Below, piece by piece: positions 43,270-53,053 of a stretch of DNA of 64,000 bases. The DNA is from Chelatococcus asaccharovorans (lineage in GTDB: Bacteria; Pseudomonadota; Alphaproteobacteria; Rhizobiales; Beijerinckiaceae): the NCBI RefSeq assembly GCF_003201475.1, contig NZ_QJJK01000007.1, positions 124,001 through 188,000 on the forward strand, given 5' to 3'. A program made the position numbers and the translations under genes. How positions within the stretch are numbered: position 1 is the stretch's first letter; every line of letters begins with the position of its first letter. Under the pieces are notes generated by a model that searched no databases, was not told where the DNA came from, and saw only the letters and a list, made by a program, of their open reading frames with translations.

Positions 43270-44028
43270 ATGTCAGCGATTTATCCCGATCTTGCGGCCA
43301 AGACTGTCGTGGTGACCGGTGGAGGCTCCGGCATCGGCGCCAGTATCGTAAGGCGCTTCGCGCAGCAGGGCGCCAAGGTGGGGTTTCTCGACATCAAAGA
43401 GGAGGAGTCCCGCGCGCTTGCCGATGAAATTCGCGCCTCAGGCGGCACCGTGCATTTCGAGAAGGCCGATGTCACCGACATCGACGCCCTTGTCGCCGCG
43501 ATCGGCGCAATCCGGGCCCAGTTCGGCCCCATCGACATCCTCGTCAACAATGCAGCCCACGACGAGCGCCACGCGACCGAAACGGTGACACCGGCCTATT
43601 GGGACGATCGCATCGCCGTCAATCTCAAGCACCAGTTCTTCGCCGCGCAGGCTGTGCTGCCGGACATGAAGGACCGGAAGGCGGGGGTCATCATCAATTT
43701 CGGATCGACCTCGTGGATGGTCGGACAGGGCAATATGGCTGTCTATACCGCGTCGAAATCGGCGGTCCTCGGTCTCACGCGGTCGCTCGCCCGTGATTTC
43801 GGCCCTTACAACATCCGCGTGAACGCCATCGCGCCGGGCTGGATCATGACCGAACGGCAGATCGAGAAGTGGATGACGCCCGAAGGAGAAGAGGAGCTCA
43901 TGCGGCGGCAGTGCCTGAAGCGCAGGCTGGTTCCCGATGAGCTTGCGCGCTTCACTATCTTTCTTGCGTCTGATGAGGCCTCAGCTTGTACCAATCAGCA
44001 CTATGTGGTCGACGGCGGTTGGGTCTGA
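43270..44028 (+). CDS. Short-chain dehydrogenase/reductase
   Basis: A 252-aa classical SDR. The start at ATG 43270 follows GAGGAGGGCGAG. The cofactor motif is TGGGSGIG (residues 16-23), then NNAA. The catalytic set is S146 (FGSTS), Y159 and K163 (YTASK). The C-terminal YVVDGGWV is typical. The residue after strand 2 is FLDIK, which favours NAD over NADP. Placed beside two sugar importers, it probably oxidises the imported sugar or polyol, as galactose, arabinose or rhamnose SDRs do. The exact sugar is unknown. Confidence 0.92.
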   Translation: MSAIYPDLAAKTVVVTGGGSGIGASIVRRFAQQGAKVGFLDIKEEESRALADEIRASGGTVHFEKADVTDIDALVAAIGAIRAQFGPIDILVNNAAHDERHATETVTPAYWDDRIAVNLKHQFFAAQAVLPDMKDRKAGVIINFGSTSWMVGQGNMAVYTASKSAVLGLTRSLARDFGPYNIRVNAIAPGWIMTERQIEKWMTPEGEEELMRRQCLKRRLVPDELARFTIFLASDEASACTNQHYVVDGGWV

Positions 44029-44815
44029 GCGGATACGCGCGGATTGCATAACGCTGCGCTCGCCCTAAAGATTAAGATGATGCCTCTTACAGGGGCGTTC
44101 GTGCCTCGCATGCGGCGGCATCAGCTGCATCCGGACGCCGCTATTTGACAGCGGATGCCTCAGTGGTTGCGCGCAATGCGCAGCAGCACCGGCAGTGCAA
44201 CGATAGGTTGCGCTATCTATCATGATTCTCTGGATGGCAGTAGGTGTTGCTGGTCCGGTGCCGTCCGTGGCGGGTGCAGATACAGAGCGGGTCCTGCCGC
44301 CGGGTCTCAGGGGCCTGCGCGACGCTCCCATGGGGAAGGTGATATCGCGTGTCGAATAGGATCCGCGTCGGACGCGGCGCAGCGCTGCAGATGGTGGCTG
44401 AGGTGCGTGATTTCCCGAATCGTGCCGCATTGATGCCGTGATTCAGTGATGTCGCAACGCAGCAACGGATGCTGCGCCGCATCAATTCGCTAATGAATGG
44501 GTCTTCGCTCGGAAATGTTCGCTCCCGCGGTCTCTTAAAGTGTCGTTTATGCAACATGGGGGTCAAAAACACCCCCAGCCTCCCGTCCGTGCTTTGGAAC
44601 TGATTGAACGTTGGGCTTCCGTCCAGCATGGTAATGAGGCGTCGGGGGCACCCGTTACGCATCGCGGGTTAAACCGCTGGCATGGGCTCTTCGGAGTGAG
44701 TGACCGGAGGATAACCTACAAAAAACGGGGAAAAGGGCACTTCTGAAGTTCAGGCTCCGGTCTGGTTTTGAAGAAAGCCTGCTCCCAATGGGTCTCGATT
44801 TTTTTGGAGGTCAGA
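44029..44815. other. 790-nt region without a supported gene, upstream of porin 1
   Basis: Open frames on both strands (longest 44662-44213, -) have unnatural composition and no ribosome-binding sites. The last ~150 nt probably hold the porin promoter and leader; a TTTTTTTGGAGG stretch precedes the start. No RNA gene or operator is recognised. Confidence 0.45.
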
Positions 44816-46159
44816 ATGAAGCTCGTTAAGAGCCTTCTACTCGGTAGCGCTGCAGGCTTCGCCGCGGTTGCCGGGGCTCAAGCCGCAGATCTTCCCATGA
44901 CGAAGGCTGCGCCGGTTGACTATGTTCGCGTTTGCTCGGTCCACGGCGCGGGCTTCTTCTACATCCCCGGCAGCGACACCTGCATCAAGCTCGGCGGCCG
45001 CGTCCGTGCCGAGTTCATGTATCAGGAGCCGCTGAACAACGGTGCGGGGCAGGGTCGCAATCGTGACGCCACCGGCTTCCGCGGCCGTGGTCAGCTCGAC
45101 GTCGATGCCCGTACCTCGTCCGAATGGGGCACGATCCGTGCCTTCTTCCGTTTCCAGCTGACGCGCAACAGCGGTGTGTACCGCGCGTCCTACGCCGGGC
45201 CGCAGGGCAGCGCGAACGACTCGAACTTGGATAAGGCCTTCATCCAGTTCGCGGGCTTCACGGCCGGTGTCGCTCAGTCGTTCTTCGACTTCTATGCTGA
45301 GTCTCTGAACTGGGGTTCCGCTCCGGGCGTTCTCCCGGGTTCGGACCAGGGCGCGACTCAGTTGCTCGCTTACACGGCGACCTTCGGTTCGGGCTTCTCG
45401 GCGACGATCTCGCTCGAAGACCGCAATCAGCGCGCAGTTGCTGGCGCGAATACGGTTGTTTACACTTATAATAGCGCTGGTCAGCGCATGCCCGACGTGG
45501 TCGGTGTCCTGTTCGTTGATCAGGGCTGGGGTTCGGCCAAGTTGTCGGGTGCCGTGCGTCAGTTGAATTCCTCTCTGTTGGATTACAATTACGGCACCTA
45601 CATCGGCGGCAGCCGCGTGGACAACAAGTATGGCTATGCCATCCAGGGTGGTGTGAAGATCAACCTGCCGATGCTCGCCGCTGGTGATCAGCTTTGGTTG
45701 CAGGCCGCTTATGCGGAAGGCGCTCTTAGCTACATCGGTGTGACGGGCAATCCGGGGCTCGGCGGTCTTACCAATATTTTGCCGGTGTCCGACTACGTGA
45801 TCCCGGTCGCTAATGTTGGCGGGACGCCCTACGCGACAGGCGGTGTCAAGCTGACCAAGGGCTGGAACGTTCTCGGCGCTTTCCTGCACTACTGGACCCC
45901 GAGCCTGCGTTCGACCCTGTGGGGCAGCTACACCTCTGTTGATTTCCCCGGCCAGGTTGTTGCTGGCAGCGTCTACCGTGACTTCAAGGTCTTCCAGGCC
46001 GCTTCGGCTTTGATCTGGTCGCCGGTGAAGGCGATGGATATCGGTGTGGAAGTCCTCTACGCCAAGGTCGATGCCAAGCGTAACTGGGCTACGACCGTTT
46101 ATCAGAAGAGCAACGAAGATCAGTGGCAGGGTCGTCTTCGCTTCCAGCGCGATTTCTGA
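44816..46159 (+). CDS. Outer-membrane porin 1 (Porin_2 family)
   Basis: A 447-aa porin with a signal peptide (SLLLGSAAGFAAVAGAQAAD) and the family start DYVRVCSVHGAGFFYIPGSD. The conserved cysteine pair near the N-terminus is C-S-V-H-G and TCIKLGG. The region DARTSSEWGTIRAFFRFQ and the C-terminal RLRFQRDF (final Phe for BAM recognition) are hallmarks. It should form a trimeric 16-stranded beta-barrel for small hydrophilic solutes. A strong GGAGG lies 5 nt upstream, and codon use is notably optimised, fitting high expression. A second paralogue lies 1 kb downstream. Confidence 0.96.
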   Translation: MKLVKSLLLGSAAGFAAVAGAQAADLPMTKAAPVDYVRVCSVHGAGFFYIPGSDTCIKLGGRVRAEFMYQEPLNNGAGQGRNRDATGFRGRGQLDVDARTSSEWGTIRAFFRFQLTRNSGVYRASYAGPQGSANDSNLDKAFIQFAGFTAGVAQSFFDFYAESLNWGSAPGVLPGSDQGATQLLAYTATFGSGFSATISLEDRNQRAVAGANTVVYTYNSAGQRMPDVVGVLFVDQGWGSAKLSGAVRQLNSSLLDYNYGTYIGGSRVDNKYGYAIQGGVKINLPMLAAGDQLWLQAAYAEGALSYIGVTGNPGLGGLTNILPVSDYVIPVANVGGTPYATGGVKLTKGWNVLGAFLHYWTPSLRSTLWGSYTSVDFPGQVVAGSVYRDFKVFQAASALIWSPVKAMDIGVEVLYAKVDAKRNWATTVYQKSNEDQWQGRLRFQRDF

Positions 46160-46187
46160 TCCCAGACTGAGCTCTCTGAGTTCATGG

Positions 46188-46216
46188 AACCCCGGTGCCT
46201 GGCACCGGGGTTTTTT
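46188..46216 (+). terminator. Rho-independent terminator of porin 1
   Basis: AACCCCGGTGCC pairs with GGCACCGGGGTT, followed directly by TTTT. It lies about 30 nt after the stop. This is a strong canonical terminator. Confidence 0.92.
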
Positions 46217-46490
46217 CGTTGCTGCAAGACCATCCGCGAATCTGCGCCGCCGTGGGGCCGCGAGGCTCCCAAGATGTCATGACATTGAGATGGGCGCCTC
46301 GCCTTCGCCGCCTGATGAAGCCGTGGCGCCGCGCACGGGCCGTGAACGATCCGACGGGCGTAGTGATCGAGCCCGGCGAGAAATGCGTCCCCCATTCGGC
46401 CACAGCATCGTCCCCTGCGCCGCGTTTCCGCCGGCGCATTGTCGAGCGATGTGGATCCCAGTTCGCGTGAAGGCATTCCGTAAAAACTAG

Positions 46491-46591
46491 AGTAAATCCG
46501 ACTTATATGGAATCGTCTGATTCCATATAAGTCATTGAATTTACTGTTGAATTTATGAGCAGAGCAAGTCCGCAAAAGACGGACTTGCTCT
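46491..46591. repeat. Two adjacent perfect hairpins between the porin genes
   Basis: A 15-bp stem (GACTTATATGGAATC, 46500-46514, with 46519-46533) has a GTCT loop and is nested in AGTAAAT/ATTTACT. Fifteen bases further is a 12-bp stem (AGAGCAAGTCCG, 46561-46572, with 46580-46591). Neither has a T-run. The perfect pairing suggests recent or selected elements, such as MITE-like inserts. Confidence 0.7.
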
Positions 46592-47177
46592 AGGATCGAG
46601 AACATTGCCAGTGAGCCAGAGTTCACCGGCGATGCTCCGCGCCAATCCGGCTTGTAGTGCAGCCGCCGATACCGGCTGAGCCCGGGAATATGCGTGTTTA
46701 TTGTTGAGCGGAGCGAGACGCAGCTTGGTGTTCAATCATTCGGCTTTTAATGAATGTGGACAACAATGCAGGTCCGAGTGGCAATCGAAATGTGTAGCAT
46801 CGTCTTTGAATGCGATGGGCCGTCTCAATAAAGGTCGCGCGGTTACCTTCTTAAGTTGGCGGAAACTTTCCATGGGATCCAAAACACAGGACAAGTAGAG
46901 GGTGTGAAGCGACATCAGGATCTTTTTTGAGTAAGTTATAGCCGCTGGATGCGAGTTATAATTATTTTAAATTATGCGTTTTCAGAGGAAATATTGCGTT
47001 GTCCATATTTTGTGCGAATTCGGAACGCTTTGAATAAATGGTAATCAACTATCTGTTGCGCTTTTGTCGCATATGCAGTCTTGATGAATTCTTGGGTTGT
47101 TTCCCATCGACCGCAAATGCGCGCTGCGCGTAAAGTATTGCCAGATGTTACGGCCTTCGCCGTTGGAGGAGACTGAG
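46592..47177. promoter_or_regulatory. A/T-rich control region upstream of porin 2
   Basis: The stretch 46925-47060 is far richer in A/T than its surroundings and contains a perfect TATAAT at 46957-46962 without a good -35 at 16-18 nt. It is the likely promoter and regulatory region of porin 2. No gene was seen in 46592-46920. Confidence 0.45.
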
Positions 47178-48461
47178 ATGCGTTTGGCTTCCCTCGTGCT
47201 GTTGAGCTCTGTTGCCGCTTTCGCTTCGGTATCGGGCGCTCTGGCGGCCGATCTGCCGATGGCCAAGGCCGCGCCGGCCGACTATGTCCGGGTATGCTCG
47301 GTTCACGGTGCCGGCTTCTTCTACATTCCGGGCAGTGACCTCTGCCTGAAGCTTGGCGGCTATGTTCGTGCCGAGTATCTCTACGCGCAACCGAAGTGGT
47401 CGGTGCCCGGCAACGGCCGCTCGGCGGATGCGACAGGCTTCTTGGCGCGCGGTCGCCTTGAGGTCGATGCCCGCTCGTCCTCCGAATGGGGCACGATCCG
47501 CGCCTACTTCCGCTTCGAGCTGACGCGCCAGAGCGGGGCCTATCGCGCGCTTGGCGTTCCGGCCGGCAGCGTGACCGACTCGAGCCTCGACAAGGCGTTC
47601 ATTCAGTTTGCCGGCTTTACGGCCGGTGTCGCCCAATCATTCTTCGACTTCTACGCGAATGACCTGAACTACGGCGGTTCGCTCGGTTCCGATGACGGCC
47701 AGACCCAGTTGCTGGCCTATTCCGCGACCTTCGGGTCGGGCTTCTCGGCGACCATCTCACTTGAAGACCGCAACCAGCGCAATGTCGGCACGAGCTACTA
47801 TAATGCCGCCGGCGAACGGCTGCCGGACGTGGTCGGCAATCTGCTGCTGGATCAGGAATGGGGATCTGCACAGCTCTCCGGCGCGGTGCATCAGCTCAAT
47901 TCAAGCACCATCTACGGCACCGACACCTTCGGCAGCAGGGTAGACACCACATACGGTTTTGCCGTGCAAGGCGGCGTGAAGGTGAAGCTGCCGATGCTCG
48001 CTGCCGGCGATTACATGTGGTTGCAGGCGGCCTATACGGATGGCGCCCTCAGTTATATCGGCATCAACGGTGATCAGGTCATCGGGCCGATGGTGGGCGT
48101 CGCGACCGACGGCGCGATCGTTAATGGGGATATCAAGAAGACGCAAGGGTGGAACGCTCTTGCCGCGATGCTCCACTATTGGACGCCGAATATTCGCCAG
48201 AGCGTCTTCGGTGGTTACAGCAAGGTCAATTACTCCGGTGCCGTTACCTCCACCTATGGCATTAGCGACTTCAACACCTGGACGGTGGGCTCCAACCTCA
48301 TCTGGTCACCGGTCAGCGCCATGGATATCGGTGTCGAGGTTCTCTACACCAAGCTCGACCCGAGCGGCCGCACACTCGTCTATGACAATGGCACCACGGC
48401 GCTTTACAAGTCGTCCGAGGACCAGTGGCAGGCACGTCTGCGCTTCCAGCGCGACTTCTGA
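47178..48461 (+). CDS. Outer-membrane porin 2 (Porin_2 family)
   Basis: A 427-aa paralogue of porin 1, with the start at ATG 47178 after GGAGGAGACTGAG. It has a signal peptide (ASLVLLSSVAAFASVSGALA) and the shared opening DYVRVCSVHGAGFFYIPGSD. The blocks DARSSSEWGTIRAYFRFE, FIQFAGFTAGVAQSFFDFYA and the C-terminal RLRFQRDF are common to both. The two differ mainly in the surface loops (around residues 60-80, 160-190 and the segment before the last strands). Tandem porins of this type are typical of Rhizobiales and often respond to different conditions. Confidence 0.96.
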   Translation: MRLASLVLLSSVAAFASVSGALAADLPMAKAAPADYVRVCSVHGAGFFYIPGSDLCLKLGGYVRAEYLYAQPKWSVPGNGRSADATGFLARGRLEVDARSSSEWGTIRAYFRFELTRQSGAYRALGVPAGSVTDSSLDKAFIQFAGFTAGVAQSFFDFYANDLNYGGSLGSDDGQTQLLAYSATFGSGFSATISLEDRNQRNVGTSYYNAAGERLPDVVGNLLLDQEWGSAQLSGAVHQLNSSTIYGTDTFGSRVDTTYGFAVQGGVKVKLPMLAAGDYMWLQAAYTDGALSYIGINGDQVIGPMVGVATDGAIVNGDIKKTQGWNALAAMLHYWTPNIRQSVFGGYSKVNYSGAVTSTYGISDFNTWTVGSNLIWSPVSAMDIGVEVLYTKLDPSGRTLVYDNGTTALYKSSEDQWQARLRFQRDF

Positions 48462-48581
48462 CGATTGCCGAAAGGCGTCGGCTCCAGCCTGTCTGATTGC
48501 AGAACGGCGGCCTTGGCAACAGGGTCGCCGTTTCTGCGAACGGTCTCTCCCGATCGCAGAGCCGATCCGGTAAACTGGCGT

Positions 48582-49988
48582 TTATCGAAGATGCTCCAGG
48601 CGTTGCGTTTGGCCGGCCCCTCCCTGATGGGTGATGGCTGTCTGACGCGGCGGAGCGGCGAGCGGTGAGTGGAGACCTTCGGCGGCGCTGCGAGCCTTCG
48701 CATCGGCTTTCGCATGGGCCTTGCTCGCCGCCGCAATGCCCCAGATGAGGCCGAGCATCAGATAGAACTGCCGCCAATGGTCGGTATCGATCTGGAACCC
48801 TTGGATCGTTATGACGATCAGCGCGGACCAGACGGCGATCGCGTGGGGCTGCAGCGGCCCCCGCCGGAAAACCGTGCGCCATGCGACCACCCACGTCGCG
48901 GCGATCAAGGTCACGTAGGAGAGACCACCAAGCCACCCATAGGATGCAAAGGCGTTGATATAGACGCTGTGGGGGTCGGCGTCGAAATAGACGTGAAATC
49001 GCAACGGCCCCAAGCCGTTGACGTGCTCGAGGAGGAGGGGGATGCTGCGCAGCTGGTTACCGAAGCGCCCGGTCGCCCCTTCGTCGTAGTCCTGTGACAG
49101 CGAGGCGCGCATGGTGAAGATCTCACGCACGCCGTCGATCGAAAGGGCAACGCCCAGCATCACCAGGAGGATGGCGACACAGCCGAGCGCGTAGAAGATC
49201 ATCATGCGCCTCTGGGCGAGCGTGGCACCCGTGATGAAGCTGAGCGCAAAGAGGAGTCCCAGAGCGCCGACCAGATCAGCCCAGGCGCCGCGCGAGAACG
49301 ACAGGAACAGGGCGAGCAGCGGAACGCTGAGGAGGAGGATCGTCTTGAGGATCCCGGTGCGGCGCTCGATGAGCCCCTGAACGATATAGACGATGGGCAG
49401 CACCATATAGGGACCCATAACATTGGGGTCCTTGAAGGTGCCGGAGGCACGCCCGTAGACGGTGAAGATGCCGCCAAGGCCGGCGATGTCGAAATAGCCG
49501 AGAAGACCGGCGATGCCGGCCGGCCAGGCCGACCAGATCAGGGCGGAGCGTATGGTTTCCAGCCGCCGGAGCGGCGCCTGCGTGAGGACCGATGCGAAGA
49601 AGACGGACGTCATCGCGAGATAGATCGAGATGACGATGAATAGGACGCTGCGGCTTTCATTGAGATAGGGCATCAGCGAGACGGCCCCACCGATATTGAA
49701 GAGCGTCAACAGACCAAGCATCGGTGCTGCACTTGCGGGAATCCGGAAGCCGATGAGCAGCGCGGTCACGAGGGCGAGGGGGAAGAGAAGCTCGTACAAG
49801 GACGGTTCGATCAGGACGAATGCGCCCGCGAAGACGAACAGCCAGAGCGCGAGACTGTCGAGGCGCGCGAGCGAGATGCGTAGCTTGCCGCCACGCCGCG
49901 CCCGGCGCGGTGCCAGGGCAGCCGCAGCCTGCCGCAGATCGTCGTGCGTCGTGCCGCCTGTTCCGGCTATCGGACGCGCCTGGGCCAT
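48582..49988 (-). CDS. O-antigen ligase/polymerase-like membrane protein
   Basis: A 468-aa polytopic membrane protein with about ten to twelve hydrophobic segments. The start at ATG 49988 (MAQARPIAGTGG) is preferred; a longer frame extends to 50183. The Wzy/WaaL-type periplasmic loop is recognisable with RASGTFKDPNVMGPYMV and, further on, LEHVNGLGPLRFHVYF and DADPHSVYINAFASYGW, where the conserved His is present. Such proteins polymerise or ligate undecaprenyl-linked repeat units at the periplasmic face. It lies next to the priming transferase, so exopolysaccharide polymerisation is the likely role. Confidence 0.82.
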   Translation of the reverse strand: MAQARPIAGTGGTTHDDLRQAAAALAPRRARRGGKLRISLARLDSLALWLFVFAGAFVLIEPSLYELLFPLALVTALLIGFRIPASAAPMLGLLTLFNIGGAVSLMPYLNESRSVLFIVISIYLAMTSVFFASVLTQAPLRRLETIRSALIWSAWPAGIAGLLGYFDIAGLGGIFTVYGRASGTFKDPNVMGPYMVLPIVYIVQGLIERRTGILKTILLLSVPLLALFLSFSRGAWADLVGALGLLFALSFITGATLAQRRMMIFYALGCVAILLVMLGVALSIDGVREIFTMRASLSQDYDEGATGRFGNQLRSIPLLLEHVNGLGPLRFHVYFDADPHSVYINAFASYGWLGGLSYVTLIAATWVVAWRTVFRRGPLQPHAIAVWSALIVITIQGFQIDTDHWRQFYLMLGLIWGIAAASKAHAKADAKARSAAEGLHSPLAAPPRQTAITHQGGAGQTQRLEHLR

Positions 49989-50187
49989 GGTTCCGTTGGC
50001 GGAGGCTGTCGGGAAGGGACGCAAGGCATCTTCGAACAATTCCGCGATAACGGGGCGGCGGTTCCGATGGAATTGCTTAGAGCCGGGGTGTTCCAACGTT
50101 TTCGCGACGCGAGGGAAGGCGGAAACGCACGCGCTGCGGCCCTCCGATGGCCGGCCGTTTGTGCGTCCGGCCCTGGCATCCACGCGC

Positions 50188-51702
50188 TCAATAGGCGTTC
50201 TCGGTGGAGAGCAGGGCGAAGGGGGTCCGGATCAGGATATAAAGGTCGAAGAGCACGGACCAGTTCTCGATGTAGAATAGGTCGTGCTCGACGCGGCGCT
50301 GCAGTTTCTCCTCGGTATCGGTCTCGCCGCGCCAGCCGTTGATCTGCGCCCAGCCCGTGATGCCGGGCTTCACGCGATGGCGCGCAAAATAGCCATCGAC
50401 CACCTTGTCATAGAGGCGGTTCTCAGCCTTGGCCTTGACCGCATGCGGACGGGGGCCGACCAGCGAGAGGTCGCCCTTGAACACCACGTTGAACAATTGC
50501 GGCAGCTCATCCAGTGATGTCTTGCGGATGATGCGGCCGACCCGTGTCACCCGCGGATCCCCCTTGGTCACGAGCTTCGCAGCATCGGCGTCGGACTGGT
50601 CGACATACATCGAGCGGAACTTGAAGACCTCTATCAACTCGTTGTTGAAGCCGTAGCGCTTCTGGCGAAAGAGGATCGGGCCGCGCGAATCGAGCTTCAC
50701 GGCGAGGGCCGTTGCGGCCAGGACAGGCGACAGGAGGATGATGAGCAGGGCGCCGACGACCTTGTCGAACAGCCATTTGAGGACGAGGTCCCAGTCGGCG
50801 ATCGGCTTATCGAACACGTCGAGCACCGGCACGGCGCCGATATAGGAATAGGCGCGCGGCCGCAGCCTCAGCTTGTTGCGATGCGCGGCCAGGCGAATGT
50901 CGATCGGCAGCACCCAGAGCTTGCGCAACATGGAGAGCAGACGGTCCTCTGCGGTGATCGGCAGCGTGAAGATGACGAGATCGAGATGGGCGCGCCGGGC
51001 GAATTCCACGAGATCGCTCACGTTACCAAGCTTCGGATAGCCAGCGACGATGTCGGGTGACCGTTCGTCGCTGCGGTCGTCGAAGACGCCGCAGATCCGC
51101 AGGCCTGTGTCAGGCAGGCCGTCGAGTGCGCGGATGAGTTCCTCGGCAGCTGTACCCCCGCCGACGATCGCCGTGCGTCGATCGAGCCGGCCCGCCCGGG
51201 TGAGGGCCTTCACCGCGTAGGACAAGAGGGTGCGCCCTACCAGAAGGAGAACGAGGCCGACGAGGAACCAGCTTGCGAGCCAGACACGCGAGAAGTCCTC
51301 GCCGCGCTTGGCGAAGAACAAGGCGGCCATCAGAACAAGGAAGATCCCGCACCAGCCTCCGATCACGCGCAGTCCCTGGGCGAGCATCGTCCGAAACGAG
51401 CTGATATGGTAGATCCCGAGCGCCTGGAACACGATGACGGTGAGGATGGCGACGGACAGGATTGTGATGCCGTGGATGAGGGGGAATTGGCTGTCCGGCT
51501 TGAGGTAGAGTGCATGGACGCCGAGGCCCGCCGCGGCCACGGTCGCACAATCGACCACGCGCGCAATTCCGGCGAGGACGACCGGCGAATAGGTCGGCTT
51601 GACGGGACGGGCGGCAATCTCCTCGGCAAGCGGCGTCAACGGCCGCGCGGCATCGGCTGGGATCGGTTGCTTGAGAAGATCACGAATATCGTAGGTAGGC
51701 AT
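50188..51702 (-). CDS. Polyprenyl glycosylphosphotransferase (priming enzyme of exopolysaccharide)
   Basis: A 504-aa membrane enzyme of the WcaJ/PssY/ExoY class, starting at ATG 51702. The N-terminal half has four or five membrane helices and a Rossmann-like domain (TAIVGGGTAAEELIRAL). A fifth membrane helix precedes the catalytic C-terminal domain, with KRYGFNNELIEVFKFRSM, DELPQLFNVVFKGDLSLVGP and RHRVKPGITGWAQINGWRG. It transfers a hexose-1-phosphate to undecaprenyl phosphate at the cytoplasmic face to start each repeat unit. The full length fits undecaprenyl-phosphate glucose phosphotransferase. Confidence 0.92.
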   Translation of the reverse strand: MPTYDIRDLLKQPIPADAARPLTPLAEEIAARPVKPTYSPVVLAGIARVVDCATVAAAGLGVHALYLKPDSQFPLIHGITILSVAILTVIVFQALGIYHISSFRTMLAQGLRVIGGWCGIFLVLMAALFFAKRGEDFSRVWLASWFLVGLVLLLVGRTLLSYAVKALTRAGRLDRRTAIVGGGTAAEELIRALDGLPDTGLRICGVFDDRSDERSPDIVAGYPKLGNVSDLVEFARRAHLDLVIFTLPITAEDRLLSMLRKLWVLPIDIRLAAHRNKLRLRPRAYSYIGAVPVLDVFDKPIADWDLVLKWLFDKVVGALLIILLSPVLAATALAVKLDSRGPILFRQKRYGFNNELIEVFKFRSMYVDQSDADAAKLVTKGDPRVTRVGRIIRKTSLDELPQLFNVVFKGDLSLVGPRPHAVKAKAENRLYDKVVDGYFARHRVKPGITGWAQINGWRGETDTEEKLQRRVEHDLFYIENWSVLFDLYILIRTPFALLSTENAY

Positions 51703-51839
51703 ATGCCGCCTCTCTGCCGACCCAAGACCCCGCGCTGGCCGACGAACATAGCCCACCGCGGCACTTGGCGGCGGATCACTGCGGCACATATGCCTAATTG
51801 ATAAGCGTCACGGAAGCTTTAACGCAATGGTTGATCCCG

Positions 51840-52955
51840 CTATCGAGCACGGATTTCATCATATCCCAAGAGAATTCCATCGACCATGAGGCTGACTGAA
51901 AAAGAGGCATGCACATAGTCGCGCAGCGCTTCGGCGTCCGCGAGCGCGCGATTGGCGTCGCCGAGGGTCTGCGTGATCGCGGCGGCGAGAGCCGGAACGT
52001 CGGCGGGGGCGACCAGCCGCGAGGCGGCCGGGCCGAAGATTTCGGGGATGCCGCCCACCCGCGTGGCAATCAGCGGCTGTCCGGCCGCGGCGGCTTCCAG
52101 GATGACATAAGGAAGGGATTCCGCGCGGGACGGGACGACCATCGCGCGTGCCTCGGGCAGCACATGGCGGATCGGGGATGGTGGCCGCATGGTCACCGTA
52201 TCAGAGAGCCCCAGTTTGACGATCTGCGCGCGGAAGGCTGCCTCGTCCGGCCCCGCGCCCACGATGAGAAGGCGCGGGACGGGCTGTCCGCTCGCCCTGA
52301 GAAGGGCAATGGCGTCAAGGAGAATATCGATGCCCTTCAAGGTCCTGAGCTCCCCGATGAACAGGAGATCAAAGGCCGGGGACGGGCGGGAGAGCGGGGC
52401 GAATTCCGCCTCGGTGAGGCCGTTGTGGACGACCTTCTCCAACTGCCCGGAGGGGCCGAGGTAGCGATGAAACTCTTCGCGGACAAAGCCGCTTTCAAAA
52501 ATGAAGAGATCGGTGCGGCGCGCGAGATACCGTTCCACGGCCATGTAGAGATGGTGCGCCGGATGCGCGGGGCCGTAGTGAAAGCTGCCACCGTGGGGCG
52601 TATAGACGCGCGCGGGGCCGCCAGGCTTGCGGCTGGCGGCGAGCCTGGCGAACAGGCCACCCTTCGCGCCGTGGCCGTGAACAACATCGGGCCGGAGGTG
52701 ACGGACATGACGGGCAACCGTACGGATCGTCGCGAGATCGCCAACGCCGGGCAGGCGCCCCATTGCGACACGCCTGACGCTCAACGAGAGCGAGGCCTCC
52801 AGGGATGCAAGGGCCGCATCGGCGCGCGCACCGCCGGTGGTCGCATCGCAAATGATGCCGACGTCATGGCCGCGCTCGCTTTGTCCGCGTGCAAGATCCA
52901 TCACATGGCGAAACAGACCGCCGACCGGCGTGCGGAAGACATGCAGGATACGCAC
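51840..52955 (-). CDS. GT4-family glycosyltransferase
   Basis: A 371-aa GT-B fold glycosyltransferase. The N-terminal acceptor domain opens with RILHVFRTPVGGLFRHVMDL. The C-terminal nucleotide-sugar domain shows LLFIGELRTLKGIDILLDAI, LLIVGAGPDEAAF and the EX7E-type region (PSRAESLPYVILEAAAAGQP). It has no membrane span and probably acts at the inner face of the membrane. Its position between the priming transferase and export protein fits addition of a later sugar of the exopolysaccharide repeat. The donor is unknown. Confidence 0.9.
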   Translation of the reverse strand: MRILHVFRTPVGGLFRHVMDLARGQSERGHDVGIICDATTGGARADAALASLEASLSLSVRRVAMGRLPGVGDLATIRTVARHVRHLRPDVVHGHGAKGGLFARLAASRKPGGPARVYTPHGGSFHYGPAHPAHHLYMAVERYLARRTDLFIFESGFVREEFHRYLGPSGQLEKVVHNGLTEAEFAPLSRPSPAFDLLFIGELRTLKGIDILLDAIALLRASGQPVPRLLIVGAGPDEAAFRAQIVKLGLSDTVTMRPPSPIRHVLPEARAMVVPSRAESLPYVILEAAAAGQPLIATRVGGIPEIFGPAASRLVAPADVPALAAAITQTLGDANRALADAEALRDYVHASFSVSLMVDGILLGYDEIRAR

Positions 52956-53053
52956 GGCGGTTCACTCGCTGTCCGTTGGCAATTGACACCACATCCCCAG
53001 GTGGCCTGAGCGGAGATCAGGGCGCGGGGATCGCACGCGACTTTTGTCGGCTC

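Noticed and set aside
44213-44662. A 149-codon minus-strand frame upstream of porin 1
   Set aside because: No ribosome-binding site, odd composition and no recognisable motif; treated as non-coding.
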